DNA of 64,000 bases from the NCBI GenBank assembly GCA_002839185.1, contig PGXO01000004.1:1-64000 (forward strand). Reading direction: 5' to 3'. The position numbers and the translations under genes are program-made. This document shows, in pieces, positions 23,605 to 32,284 of this stretch. Under the pieces are notes generated by a model. The model saw nothing but the letters and a program-made list of their open reading frames with translations, ran no database searches and was not told where the DNA came from. Position 1 is the stretch's first letter; each line of letters starts with the position of its first letter. Source of the DNA: Synergistetes bacterium HGW-Synergistetes-1 (GTDB taxonomy: Bacteria > Synergistota > Synergistia > Synergistales > Synergistaceae).

Positions 23605-24541
23605 GGTCGGACAGATAGTTTGGCGTCACAGAAATGTGATAGATGTAGACTGTTTTACAAGGGAGGAACTATACTTCCTGCTCGATCAGGCGCGCCATAT
23701 GGAGAACGTAATGGACAGACCGATCAAAAAGGTCCCGGTCCTGCGCGGTAAGATGGCTGTCAATCTTTTCTTTGAAAATTCAACAAGGACAAGGGTCTCA
23801 TTTGAGCTTGCAGAGAAGATGCTTTCTGCAGATGTGGTCAACTGGTCTGTTTCAGGCTCAAGCCACGCTAAGGGCGAGACAATGAGGGACACAGCCTGGA
23901 CCCTTGAAGCAATGGGAGCGGATATAGTAGTAATGCGGCACGGAGCTGTAGGATCTGCACAGTATCTGGCTTCAAAGCTGAAAAGGGCAATAGTTCTGAA
24001 CGCGGGAGACGGGACCCACGCCCATCCCACACAGGCCCTGCTTGACCTTTACACTGCATGGAAACACCTGGGTAATCTGGAAGGCAAAAAAATCGCCCTT
24101 GTAGGTGACGTCCTCCACAGCCGTGTAGCAAGAAGCGACATAATAGCGTTTAAAACTATAGGGTGCGATGTGGTCCTCTCAGGGCCCCCTACAATGATGC
24201 CGAGAGAGATAAACTCACTGGGCTGCCGGTATGAGAAAGATCCCAAAAAAGCTGTTGAGAATGCTGACATGGTATACCTTCTCAGGATACAGAAAGAGAG
24301 ACAGCAGGATGGACTCTTCCCGTCTGTAGACGAATACCACCGCTGGTGGGGCGCCGACGATGATTTGATGAAGTATGCGAAACCCGGAGCTCTTGCGATG
24401 CATCCGGGACCGATCAACAGGGGCGTGGAAATTGCCTCCGAAGTTGCAGACGGACATCAGAGCGTAATACTGGAGCAGGTGCGTTCAGGAGTCGCGATAC
24501 GCATGGCTCTTCTCTATCTCTGTGGAGGAGGCGCAAGATAA
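23585..24541 (+). CDS. pyrB: Aspartate carbamoyltransferase catalytic subunit
   Basis: 318 aa. Condenses carbamoyl phosphate and aspartate, the first committed step of UMP synthesis. The carbamoyl-phosphate motif FENSTRTRVSFE is at residues 63-74, and HPTQALLDLYT, GDVLHSRVARS and HPGPINRGVEI are present. GTG at 23585 is chosen with an AGGTGG site upstream; an ATG at 23594 would shorten it by three residues. The pair pyrB-pyrC overlap by 1 bp. No pyrI regulatory subunit is visible. Confidence 0.96.
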   Translation: MNAMPSEVGQIVWRHRNVIDVDCFTREELYFLLDQARHMENVMDRPIKKVPVLRGKMAVNLFFENSTRTRVSFELAEKMLSADVVNWSVSGSSHAKGETMRDTAWTLEAMGADIVVMRHGAVGSAQYLASKLKRAIVLNAGDGTHAHPTQALLDLYTAWKHLGNLEGKKIALVGDVLHSRVARSDIIAFKTIGCDVVLSGPPTMMPREINSLGCRYEKDPKKAVENADMVYLLRIQKERQQDGLFPSVDEYHRWWGADDDLMKYAKPGALAMHPGPINRGVEIASEVADGHQSVILEQVRSGVAIRMALLYLCGGGAR

Positions 24542-25845
24542 TGGGAAAGATATTGTTCACGGACTTTAAAATATTTAACGGCACAGAATTTATTGAGGGC
24601 AGGAAAGTGCTGGTCGAGGACGGAAAGATCTCGAAAGTTGGCAAAGATCTTGACAGCAGTGACGCAGAGGTTATCGATGGTTACGGAAAGATCCTCTCAC
24701 CTGGCTTTGTTGACCTTCATGCCCATTTCAGGGATCCGGGCGGTGAGTGGAACGAGGATATTGGTTCCGGAGCCAGGGCGGGAGCAGCCGGTGGATTTAC
24801 GACACTTATTGCCATGCCCAATACCAAACCTGCAATTTCAGAGCCTTCTCTTGTAGAATATGTGCTGAGCCACGGGAAAGCAGCCGGTGCGTCAAGGATA
24901 CTTCCATCCGGATGTGTCAGTAAAAACAGGGAAGGCAAGGAGATGGCAGAACTTCTCAAGATGGCTGAGGCAGGAGCTGTCTTTTTCACAGATGACGGAG
25001 CCCCTATAGCCACAAGTTCCCTTTTCCGCCTCGCATTGATGTACACAGGAAAAGATCAGCCTAGAATAATGGAGCATCCGGAAGAGATCAGCCTTTTCAA
25101 GGGCGGTCAGGTGCATGAGGGAAAGGTCAGTGCGCTGAGCGGCCTCAAGGGTATCCCCGCAGCATCAGAGGAGATAGATGTGGCAAGGGGAATAGCTCTT
25201 GCCAGGGAGACCGGGGGAAGAGTCCACTTTACACACCTGAGCAGTGCGGGAGCCTTGGGACTTATAAGGCAGGCCAAGAAGGAAGGGTTGGATGTCACAT
25301 GTGATACCACCTTCCACCATTTGACCCTTAATGAAAACGCAGTTATCAACAGCGGTTATAACTCAAGATACAAAGTGAATCCTCCGCTTAGGAGCATAGG
25401 AGACCAGGCTGCTCTGTGGGAGGGGATGCTAGACGGAACGATAGATGCCATAGTGACAGACCACGCTCCATGGCACATGGATGAGAAAGATGAGCCATTC
25501 CAGGATGCACCGTTTGGGATAGCGTCACTTGAATGCGCTGCCGCTGTACTGATAGACTTTAAGAACAAGAACTACCCTGATGTACCGCTTGAGCTGATCC
25601 TGAAACAAATGACGAGCTCCCCGGCATCCCTCCTTCCTGAAAAGTGGCAGTCATTGGGCAGGATAGAAGAAGGGGCCATCGCGGACATAACGGTCATAGA
25701 TATGGAAAGGACCAGGATCGTTGACTGCTCTGAATGGTTCAGCAAGGCAAGATGCTGCCCATGGGAAGGAATTGCCCTGACCGGCTGGCCTGTAATTACT
25801 TTTCTAGAAGGCAGGAAGATTTGGCAGGATAACGAAGATCTTTAG
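24541..25845 (+). CDS. pyrC: Dihydroorotase
   Basis: 434 aa zinc amidohydrolase that cyclises carbamoyl aspartate. Metal ligands His60 and His62 occur in DLHAHFRDPG; further metal-site and substrate segments are THLSSAGAL, DTTFHHLTLN and DHAPWHMDEK. The length and motifs place it in the long (class I) bacterial type found with pyrB in Gram-positives. It overlaps pyrB by 1 bp (TAATG). Confidence 0.95.
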   Translation: MGKILFTDFKIFNGTEFIEGRKVLVEDGKISKVGKDLDSSDAEVIDGYGKILSPGFVDLHAHFRDPGGEWNEDIGSGARAGAAGGFTTLIAMPNTKPAISEPSLVEYVLSHGKAAGASRILPSGCVSKNREGKEMAELLKMAEAGAVFFTDDGAPIATSSLFRLALMYTGKDQPRIMEHPEEISLFKGGQVHEGKVSALSGLKGIPAASEEIDVARGIALARETGGRVHFTHLSSAGALGLIRQAKKEGLDVTCDTTFHHLTLNENAVINSGYNSRYKVNPPLRSIGDQAALWEGMLDGTIDAIVTDHAPWHMDEKDEPFQDAPFGIASLECAAAVLIDFKNKNYPDVPLELILKQMTSSPASLLPEKWQSLGRIEEGAIADITVIDMERTRIVDCSEWFSKARCCPWEGIALTGWPVITFLEGRKIWQDNEDL

Positions 25846-26038
25846 AAACTGACCCTACCAAAGAGCATCTTGCAGGACAATCGCAGGGGCGTGTTAAAGT
25901 TTGTCAGGTAATCAGAGGATCAGGTCTTGACATCTTTAGTGCGGCCCCTGTTTTGGTGTATCCTTAATGCCGGGCGCAATAGGGCTCTTTTGCGGATGTA
26001 TGTGCATAAAGCAGTAGATATAATCTGGAGGTGTAGGT

Positions 26039-26743
26039 TTGAATAATAAAAAATGTGAATTGATCGCAGCGGTGGATCTGCCGACTCTGGACGCAGCCAG
26101 GGAGTTTCTTGAGAAGCTCGATAAAGCGACCCCTTATGTAAAGATAGGACCCAGACTTTACGCAATGGGGGGAGCTCCGTTCATCGGTGAAATAGTTAAA
26201 AAAGGATACAGCCTTTTTCTTGACCTTAAACTGCATGACATACCCAACACTGTAGCATCAGCAGTTGAACCTCTTTCTGAGATGGGACTGTGGGCTTTGA
26301 CCATCCACACGTCAGGCGGACGTGAAATGATGTCTCGGTCCGTCGCAATGAGGGATAAGACAGGAAGCAGGATGAACATCTTTGGGATCACGGTTCTGAC
26401 AAGCCTCGGAGGAGACCTTTGGAGCGAAGTGCACCCGGGATCTGACCTTGACCGATCACTTGAAGCAAGAGCGCTTGCAGCCGCAAGTGCAGGACTTGAC
26501 GGCATAGTCTGTTCGCCGCTGGATCTTTCGCTTCTAAGCGGAAAAGCTGAAAAACTTGCAAGAGTTGTCCCTGGTATCAGGAGAATAAGAGCATCGACAG
26601 AGGATCAGACAAGGGTGGCAACTGCAAAGGAAGCAGCTGCAGCAGGGGCTTCATATGTCGTTGTTGGAAGGCCGATACTTGAAGCAGCTGATCCTATCAG
26701 TGAAGTCAGAAGTATACTTAAGGAAATATCGGAGGTGCAGTGA
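26039..26743 (+). CDS. pyrF: Orotidine 5'-phosphate decarboxylase
   Basis: 234 aa. Decarboxylates OMP to UMP. The catalytic tetrad region DLKLHDIPNTV is at residues 62-72 (Asp62, Lys64, Asp67), and the phosphate-binding VVGRPI segment is near the C-terminus. TTG start with GGAGGTG upstream. A 193-bp gap separates it from pyrC, so a second control point may exist there, although no clear promoter was found. It overlaps pyrE by 1 bp. Confidence 0.95.
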   Translation: MNNKKCELIAAVDLPTLDAAREFLEKLDKATPYVKIGPRLYAMGGAPFIGEIVKKGYSLFLDLKLHDIPNTVASAVEPLSEMGLWALTIHTSGGREMMSRSVAMRDKTGSRMNIFGITVLTSLGGDLWSEVHPGSDLDRSLEARALAAASAGLDGIVCSPLDLSLLSGKAEKLARVVPGIRRIRASTEDQTRVATAKEAAAAGASYVVVGRPILEAADPISEVRSILKEISEVQ

Positions 26744-27345
26744 TGAGGAAAGACTTTGTAAAAACAGATGACAAGGAAGTGGCCGCCAGGATCATGGAAA
26801 TGATGAAAGAGAGCGGGGCCCACCTCGAAGGACATTTCAAACTGACCTCCGGACTTCACAGCGGTCATTACATACAGTGTGCCCTTATGCTCCGTTTCCC
26901 TGAGTTTGCAGCATACGCGGGAGAAATGATCGCAGAGCGGATAGCGCACAAAAAACCCGATATCATCCTTTCTCCTGCGTTGGGCGGACTCATCATAGGC
27001 CACGAAGTTGCCAGTGCGCTTGGAGTGCCCTTTATCTTCTGCGAAAGGCAGGAGGGGGTGATGAGGCTCAGAAGGTTTCCCCACCCGGGCAAAGTGCGTT
27101 TCGCGCTCATCGAAGATGTGGTTACCACAGGCAAGTCATCACGGGAAACAGCGCAGATACTTGCCGAAGGAGGAGCGGAATGGGTCTCTTCCGCTTCAAT
27201 AATCGACAGGCGTGCAAATGATACTTATAAGGACTGGGACCTTGTTTCCCTCTGGAAACTAAGTTTTCCTCTTTATGAAGAGCAGAGCTGTCCTCTGTGC
27301 AAAGAGGGCCTGCCACTTGTAAAGCCGGGGAGCCGTCCGGGCTGA
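26743..27345 (+). CDS. pyrE: Orotate phosphoribosyltransferase
   Basis: 200 aa. Joins orotate to PRPP to give OMP. The PRPP-binding motif is ALIEDVVTTGKSSRE (about residues 121-135) and the flexible-loop segment EVASALGVPFIFCERQEG precedes it. ATG at 26743 overlaps the pyrF stop; an in-frame GTG three bases earlier is also possible. The C-terminal tail includes a CPLCKEG pair that is not a usual feature. Its stop overlaps the next gene by 1 bp. Confidence 0.93.
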   Translation: MRKDFVKTDDKEVAARIMEMMKESGAHLEGHFKLTSGLHSGHYIQCALMLRFPEFAAYAGEMIAERIAHKKPDIILSPALGGLIIGHEVASALGVPFIFCERQEGVMRLRRFPHPGKVRFALIEDVVTTGKSSRETAQILAEGGAEWVSSASIIDRRANDTYKDWDLVSLWKLSFPLYEEQSCPLCKEGLPLVKPGSRPG

Positions 27346-28178
27346 TGCCTGCCCGCACTTTGCGGAGAAGTCTGAATAAAGTCTTATTAACTGCTTTTGC
27401 GCTGCTGATGTTGCTTTTCCATCCGGCAGCTGTGAGTGCGGGAAATTTTGCTGTGACTTCACCCTGGATCGGTTTCATCGCCTCTTTTATTGCGGGTGAT
27501 ACTAAAAATGTCCGCTACCTTTCCAATTGGGACTCCTCCGGAAACGTGATAAAAACATCTTCCCCAAGGTCTGGCGAGATAATTATCGCCATAGATTTAA
27601 AAGATGCAGAAAACTTCAGGATAAAGAAAAACAACAAGTACCTCAGGCTTCTCTACGATGATATGCCTATGACAAAAGAGCAGCTGCAGAGCGCTTTCTT
27701 TGATCCTGCAATGCTTCCTTTTCTCGCGCAGAGCGCAATGAAAATAATGTCGGAAGAGGACAAAGGCAGGTACACATATTTTCAGAGGAGGCTTGCTGAG
27801 TTCCAGTCAAAGATAGAAAGTACGATAGACATCGGAAGGCACCTTTTAGGAGATACAAAAATGCTTGATGTTACCGGAGCCGAAGGGACATGGATCCGTT
27901 CCTCGATCTCAGGTGCTGTCAGGCCCCCTGCAGCAGTATGGGAGGGGTGGAAGGCAGGCGACACTAAAGCAATGAAAGCCGCACTTGATGAAGCCGCCAG
28001 ACGCAACTGGCTAATACTGCTCGATCCATGGACCCCGGAGATCATAAGATCTGCGGCTGTTGGCTATGAATACAGGCTGACTCTGCCTCCTCCATCCAAA
28101 GACCAGGACTATTTCGTCTTTCTCCATGATATTTTTCTTGCAATATGGAATAAAACTAAAAACGTGAAGACTAAATGA
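27345..28178 (+). CDS. Exported protein, possibly a divergent TroA/ZnuA-like substrate-binding protein
   Basis: 277 aa with an N-terminal signal peptide (MPARTLRRSLNKVLLTAFAL... then AVSA). The start overlaps the pyrE stop (TGATG), so it is translationally coupled to the pyr operon. The mature part shows a pattern reminiscent of periplasmic metal-binding proteins: FAVTSPWIGFIASFIAGDTKNVRYL, then DPAMLPFLAQSAMKIMSEED with YFQRRLAEFQSKIE, then WLILLDPWTPEIIRSA. The metal-ligand histidines usual in that family are not seen, so binding of another ligand, or a different fold, is possible. No permease or ATPase gene of such an importer is adjacent. Confidence 0.6.
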   Translation: MPARTLRRSLNKVLLTAFALLMLLFHPAAVSAGNFAVTSPWIGFIASFIAGDTKNVRYLSNWDSSGNVIKTSSPRSGEIIIAIDLKDAENFRIKKNNKYLRLLYDDMPMTKEQLQSAFFDPAMLPFLAQSAMKIMSEEDKGRYTYFQRRLAEFQSKIESTIDIGRHLLGDTKMLDVTGAEGTWIRSSISGAVRPPAAVWEGWKAGDTKAMKAALDEAARRNWLILLDPWTPEIIRSAAVGYEYRLTLPPPSKDQDYFVFLHDIFLAIWNKTKNVKTK

Positions 28179-28198
28179 TATTATTGGCTGTAAAATAT

Positions 28199-28226
28199 GA
28201 CAGTAATGCATAGTAGCATTACTGTC
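28199..28226 (+). other. Perfect 11-bp hairpin before lptA
   Basis: GACAGTAATGC (28199-28209), loop ATAGTA, GCATTACTGTC (28216-28226). It lies 20 bp after the upstream stop and 34 bp before the lptA start. No U-run follows (TAACGATAC), so it may be an operator, an RNA-processing site or a leaky terminator. Confidence 0.6.
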
Positions 28227-28260
28227 TAACGATACTTTCTTCAAGGAATGAGGTCTAACC

Positions 28261-29151
28261 ATGTCAGGCATAAAATATTATCTAAGGTTGCTTCCGGCTG
28301 CTGCATTTTTCCTGTTTTTGCCCTTTCAGACCACTCTGTCAGCAGCTCCTGTTGAGGGAACGATGTCGGCGGATACAATAAATTACAATGTAAATACAAA
28401 AAAAATATCAGCTGTAGGAAATGTAATAATAAAAAGAGAGGGAGCCATACTCTGGGGCGATAAAGGGGAAGGCAATATGGAAACTTCCGAGTTTACGCTT
28501 CAGGGAAACGTTAAGGGAACTTTTCCTGCGGAGAAGACTGACCTGACAGCAGACAGTGTCAAGTGGAAAGGTTCGAAAAACTCTGAAAATGATGGTATTG
28601 CTGAGGCCGTAGGCAAGGTCCATCTGACACGGGGAGCGAATGAGAAGATAGATGCGGATTATGTGCTTTGGGAACTTGGTACAAAAAATTACACAGCAAA
28701 AGGCAATGTAGACGCAAAAACTGAAAATAACATCCTTATAGCCGATGAAGCCGGACAGAGCAAAGATAAATTCTGGGGCAAAAAAGTTAAAAGATATGAG
28801 GATATTAAGCAAAAGCTTGTTGTAAGAGCTGATACTGTTAACGGGACCAGGGTAAATGAAGAGATAAACGAACTGGTCGCAGTAGGGAACGTAGTAATGG
28901 ATTTTGTGGACAAGGAAGGCCTCAAAAGCAAGGTAACAGGTGAAAAAGGGGTATATTCCAAATCAAAAGCCACCTTTGTGATATCAGGAAATGCAAAGGC
29001 TGTCCGCAGCGATGGGAAAACTGTTTTGGCGGATTCGATAATAGTGCACGAGGACTCCAACGATATTGAGGCAATAGGTAACTCGAAGATAACATTCATT
29101 ACTAACGAGAAAAAGGACAATAAAGAAGAGAAGCCGAAAAGCGGGGAATGA
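28261..29151 (+). CDS. lptA: OstA/LptA-family lipopolysaccharide transport protein
   Basis: 296 aa with a signal peptide (hydrophobic run LLPAAAFFLFLPF, cleavage near LSAAP). The mature protein is made of repeated OstA-like strands: VEGTMSADTINYNVNTKKIS, AVGNVIIKREGA, LQGNVKGTF and later AVGNVVMDF. LptA bridges the periplasm in LPS export to the outer membrane. At 296 aa it is longer than E. coli LptA (about 185 aa), so it may combine LptC- and LptA-like functions. It is followed 3 bp later by lptB. The highly charged C-terminus (KKDNKEEKPKSGE) is likely disordered. Confidence 0.85.
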   Translation: MSGIKYYLRLLPAAAFFLFLPFQTTLSAAPVEGTMSADTINYNVNTKKISAVGNVIIKREGAILWGDKGEGNMETSEFTLQGNVKGTFPAEKTDLTADSVKWKGSKNSENDGIAEAVGKVHLTRGANEKIDADYVLWELGTKNYTAKGNVDAKTENNILIADEAGQSKDKFWGKKVKRYEDIKQKLVVRADTVNGTRVNEEINELVAVGNVVMDFVDKEGLKSKVTGEKGVYSKSKATFVISGNAKAVRSDGKTVLADSIIVHEDSNDIEAIGNSKITFITNEKKDNKEEKPKSGE

Positions 29152-29154
29152 GCA

Positions 29155-29901
29155 ATGGCAATTACCACAAGATCAGAGTTTGAGGTGCTCAAGGCAGAAC
29201 ACCTCGTTAAATCTTATAATAAAAGAAGAGTAGTCGACAATGTATCTATCGAAATAAAAAAGGGTGAAATAGTCGGGCTTTTGGGGCCCAACGGAGCGGG
29301 CAAAAGCACCACTTTTTACATGATGATAGGAAGGATAATGCCGGAGTCAGGAAGAGTATTTAACGGAGAAAAAGATATTACGGCACTCCCTATGTATGAG
29401 AGAGCCAGGACGGGGCTTGGCTACCTTCCTCAGGAAGCTTCAGTATTCAGGAAACTTACAGTGAGACAGAACCTCGAACTGGTCCTTGAAGAGGCCGGTA
29501 TCCTCAAGGAAGAACGTGATGCAAAAATAGAGACCCTGCTTGAGGGTTATGGTCTGAAACAGATCGAAAATATCCTTGGGGTCTCTCTTTCAGGCGGAGA
29601 GAGACGACGCGTTGAAATAGCCAGATGCCTGGCTCTTGATCCTTCATTCATTCTTCTGGATGAGCCATTCAGTGGAATAGATCCAATAGCAGTGGCCGAT
29701 CTGCAGGCGATCATAAGACAGCTGAAAGACAAAGGTTACGGAATACTTCTTACAGACCACAACGTCAGAGAGACACTTTCAATTACTGACAGAGCGTACC
29801 TCATCCATCAGGGTAAGGTGTTTTTGGAAGGCCTCCCCGGAGAGATAGCAGCTAACGAAGAGGCGAGAAAATTCTACCTCGGCGCAGATTTTTGCTGGTA
29901 A
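29155..29901 (+). CDS. lptB: LPS export ABC transporter ATPase
   Basis: 248 aa ABC ATPase powering LPS extraction from the inner membrane. Walker A LLGPNGAGKSTT, Q-loop LPQEASVF, signature LSGGERRRVEIARCLA, Walker B FILLDEPFSGIDP and the switch histidine in LTDHNVRET all match LptB. It is paired with lptA. The permease genes lptF/lptG are not in this window. This gene is strong evidence for a lipopolysaccharide-type outer membrane. Confidence 0.95.
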   Translation: MAITTRSEFEVLKAEHLVKSYNKRRVVDNVSIEIKKGEIVGLLGPNGAGKSTTFYMMIGRIMPESGRVFNGEKDITALPMYERARTGLGYLPQEASVFRKLTVRQNLELVLEEAGILKEERDAKIETLLEGYGLKQIENILGVSLSGGERRRVEIARCLALDPSFILLDEPFSGIDPIAVADLQAIIRQLKDKGYGILLTDHNVRETLSITDRAYLIHQGKVFLEGLPGEIAANEEARKFYLGADFCW

Positions 29902-29917
29902 GGGCATACTTTCCCAA

Positions 29918-31477
29918 ATGAGCCGCAACGACAACCTTCCGGGCATGGTAAGACATGCGATGAGGATGATGGTCGGCACTCTTGCAAGCAGGATACTTGG
30001 TCTTGTAAGGGAAATGCTTACCGCGGCCTTGTTTGGAGCGACCCGCCAGCTTGACGCGTTTTATGTGGCATACACACTGGCAAATCTTTCACGTCAGCTT
30101 TTGGCGGAAGGAGCTCTTTCCGCTTCTTTTGTCCCGGTGTTTTCAAGGACTCTTGAAAACAAAGGAAAAGACTCGGCACAAAATCTTGCAAGGCAGGCCC
30201 TCTCAGTACTCTTGCTGGGAGGCGCTTTTGTCGTAACTGTCGGTATAATTTTCGCTCCGGTGTTCGTAGGGATAATGGCTCCAGGATTTGCCGCGGAAGA
30301 GAGAGCTCTGGCGATATCCCTCACCAGGATAATGTTCCCCTTCCTTCTCTTTGTCTCGGTGGGAGCTCTTGCTATGGGCGTGCTGAACAGTATGGGCTCA
30401 TTTTTTGTTCCGGCAGTAGCTCCGGCGCTCAGCAACCTGGCTTACATACTCTTTTTGATAGCTACTATGAAAAACCTGACTATATGGAACCTCTCATCAG
30501 CGGTCCTCATCGGAGGTATCTGCCATATGCTCCTTCAGTGGTACTGGTGCAGCAGGATGGGAGTGATGCTGACGCCAGCCGTTCCGAAAAAGGACAATGC
30601 AGAACTCAAAAACATGATGTACCTCTTTTTTCCATATGCTGCCGGACTCTCATTAAATCAGGTAAACCCTGTGATAAGCAGGATGTTCGGTTCTTTTCTA
30701 ACAGGAGGTTCGATCTCTGTCCTTACTTATGCGGACAGGATCCTTCAGCTCCCGCTTGGGCTTTTTGTCATAGCTATTTCACAGGCGGTCCTTCCCATGC
30801 TCTCCAGACAGGATCCAAATGACAGGGCAGGGTTCAGGGATTTTATAAGAGATGCACTCAGGTTTAACCTTTTTGTAATTCTGCCTGTATCTGTAGGACT
30901 CTTCGTTCTTTCCCAGGAGACCGTGCATATACTATTTTTCAGAGGTGCTTTTACCGAATGGGCCTGGCATGCAACAGGCACTGCCCTTGCGATATACGGT
31001 CTTGGCCTTCCGGGGATGGCAAGCAGTACCGTCATACTGAGGGCGATGTATGCCAGAAGGATGCCAAAGGGTGCTGTTGGGGTAACCGGGGTGACTGTGG
31101 CAGTCAATTTGGCTGCTTGTCTATTGCTGATGCCGCTTTTCAAATACGCGGGTCTTGCAGGAGCCACAGCCGCAGCATTCACATGTTCAAGCCTGTACGG
31201 AGCATGGGCTCTTTCAAGGAACCTTAAAGAACCTCTAGGCGTCTTTGATCCCAGATGGCTGGCGAAGATACTTTCTTCTACTATACTGATGTTCATTACT
31301 CTCTATGCAGTCAAAATGACTCTGCCATATCCGGTTTCTGCTTCGTTGGGACTCAGGGCGATCTGGCTGTCCGGCATGGTGCTTGCGGGGATAGCAGTAT
31401 ATTCCCTCTCTACGATCCTTCTCCGCTGCTCTGAGTGGCAATGGATAAAAGATGCGCTGAAAAAGAAAAATAATTAA
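29918..31477 (+). CDS. murJ: Lipid II flippase MurJ
   Basis: 519-aa MOP-superfamily membrane protein with about 14 hydrophobic segments. Translocates lipid II across the inner membrane for peptidoglycan synthesis. Family features: GTLASRILGLVREMLTAALFGATR near the start, FVPVFSRTLE, and the central VNPVISRMFGSFLTGGSISVL. Start ATG is 16 bp after lptB, so the envelope genes form one transcription unit. Confidence 0.94.
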   Translation: MSRNDNLPGMVRHAMRMMVGTLASRILGLVREMLTAALFGATRQLDAFYVAYTLANLSRQLLAEGALSASFVPVFSRTLENKGKDSAQNLARQALSVLLLGGAFVVTVGIIFAPVFVGIMAPGFAAEERALAISLTRIMFPFLLFVSVGALAMGVLNSMGSFFVPAVAPALSNLAYILFLIATMKNLTIWNLSSAVLIGGICHMLLQWYWCSRMGVMLTPAVPKKDNAELKNMMYLFFPYAAGLSLNQVNPVISRMFGSFLTGGSISVLTYADRILQLPLGLFVIAISQAVLPMLSRQDPNDRAGFRDFIRDALRFNLFVILPVSVGLFVLSQETVHILFFRGAFTEWAWHATGTALAIYGLGLPGMASSTVILRAMYARRMPKGAVGVTGVTVAVNLAACLLLMPLFKYAGLAGATAAAFTCSSLYGAWALSRNLKEPLGVFDPRWLAKILSSTILMFITLYAVKMTLPYPVSASLGLRAIWLSGMVLAGIAVYSLSTILLRCSEWQWIKDALKKKNN

Positions 31478-31558
31478 TTGATCGATGTTATCATTTACAT
31501 AGGATCTGACGTATAGATCGGTCTGCTTCTATTCAGGATATTCCAAGGGGGCGTAACA

Positions 31559-32107
31559 GTGAAAAGAAAATTTTTATTTTTTTCGATGCTTTTGCTTACA
31601 TTCACCATAATTGCATATCCGCTTTCTTTCCGTGCCGAGGCGAATCAAAACGACATTAATAGTTTGCTGGAAGAAAGACAGACAGACTGTTGGGTGGAAG
31701 GAGAGCGATTAGGGGAACTCATTCTGGGTTCAAGGGGAACGATACAGTTCATATATCTTGACGCAAAATTATCAAAGGCGATATCAACTGAGCAGGGTCT
31801 TGCGCCATGGGTCGACGATCTGAATCAATATTACGGGTCACCTGAGACCAGAAAAAAAGTCCTCTTCATAGTTAATCTTGAGGCAAACAAACTATGGACT
31901 GTCGAAGAGGAAAAGATCAGTGTCGGAGGCTATCATTTAACAAAAACGGATGTTATATCCTCAAGCTGGAAGAATCCTTTCGGGACAGTAGACGCTGGTA
32001 CCAGCTGGCAGTTTGCCTTCGTTGTACCGCAGGACAAAGTCAAGCCGGGGACAGAGATCATGGTGGGTTATGGTGACGATCTAATAAAATGGAAGGTGCC
32101 GAAATAA
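31559..32107 (+). CDS. Exported protein of unknown function
   Basis: 182 aa, GTG start with an AAGGGGG site. N-terminal signal peptide: basic MKRK followed by a hydrophobic stretch and a likely cleavage near FRAEA. The mature part has no known motif; it ends in segments rich in beta character (GTSWQFAFVVPQDK, EIMVGYGDDLIKWKVPK). It is immediately followed (no gap) by the 58-aa zinc-ribbon gene and then tsaD. Probably periplasmic or surface-exposed. Confidence 0.7.
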   Translation: MKRKFLFFSMLLLTFTIIAYPLSFRAEANQNDINSLLEERQTDCWVEGERLGELILGSRGTIQFIYLDAKLSKAISTEQGLAPWVDDLNQYYGSPETRKKVLFIVNLEANKLWTVEEEKISVGGYHLTKTDVISSSWKNPFGTVDAGTSWQFAFVVPQDKVKPGTEIMVGYGDDLIKWKVPK

Positions 32108-32284
32108 ATGCACAAGTACAAATGCGCTTCGTGCGGACATATTTTTACTTCAGAAAATTTTGCTGAAAAATGCCCGGAGTGCGGCTCAAGGATACTGATA
32201 CATAAAGAGGGAGAACCAAAGAAAAACAGCTCTTGCAGCTGCAAGGGCGGCAATTGTTCATCCTGTGCCGGTCAATGCGGATGA
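32108..32284 (+). CDS. Small Cys-rich zinc-ribbon protein
   Basis: 58 aa. The first half is a zinc ribbon of the FmdB-like or rubredoxin-like sort: MHKYKCASCGHIF and KCPECGSRIL give two CxxC pairs. The second half is a linker with a lysine pair and a tail CSCKGGNCSSCAGQC containing five more cysteines. It begins right after the upstream stop and overlaps tsaD by 4 bp (ATGA), so it is translated with both neighbours. The short length makes it easy to miss. Metal binding is inferred from cysteine spacing; role unknown. Confidence 0.75.
   Translation: MHKYKCASCGHIFTSENFAEKCPECGSRILIHKEGEPKKNSSCSCKGGNCSSCAGQCG

Noticed and set aside
25846-26038. Promoter or second attenuator before pyrF
   Set aside because: A perfect TTGACA at about 25927 has no -10 at suitable distance, and the GGGGC/GCCCC repeats are about 50 nt apart; not strong enough to call.
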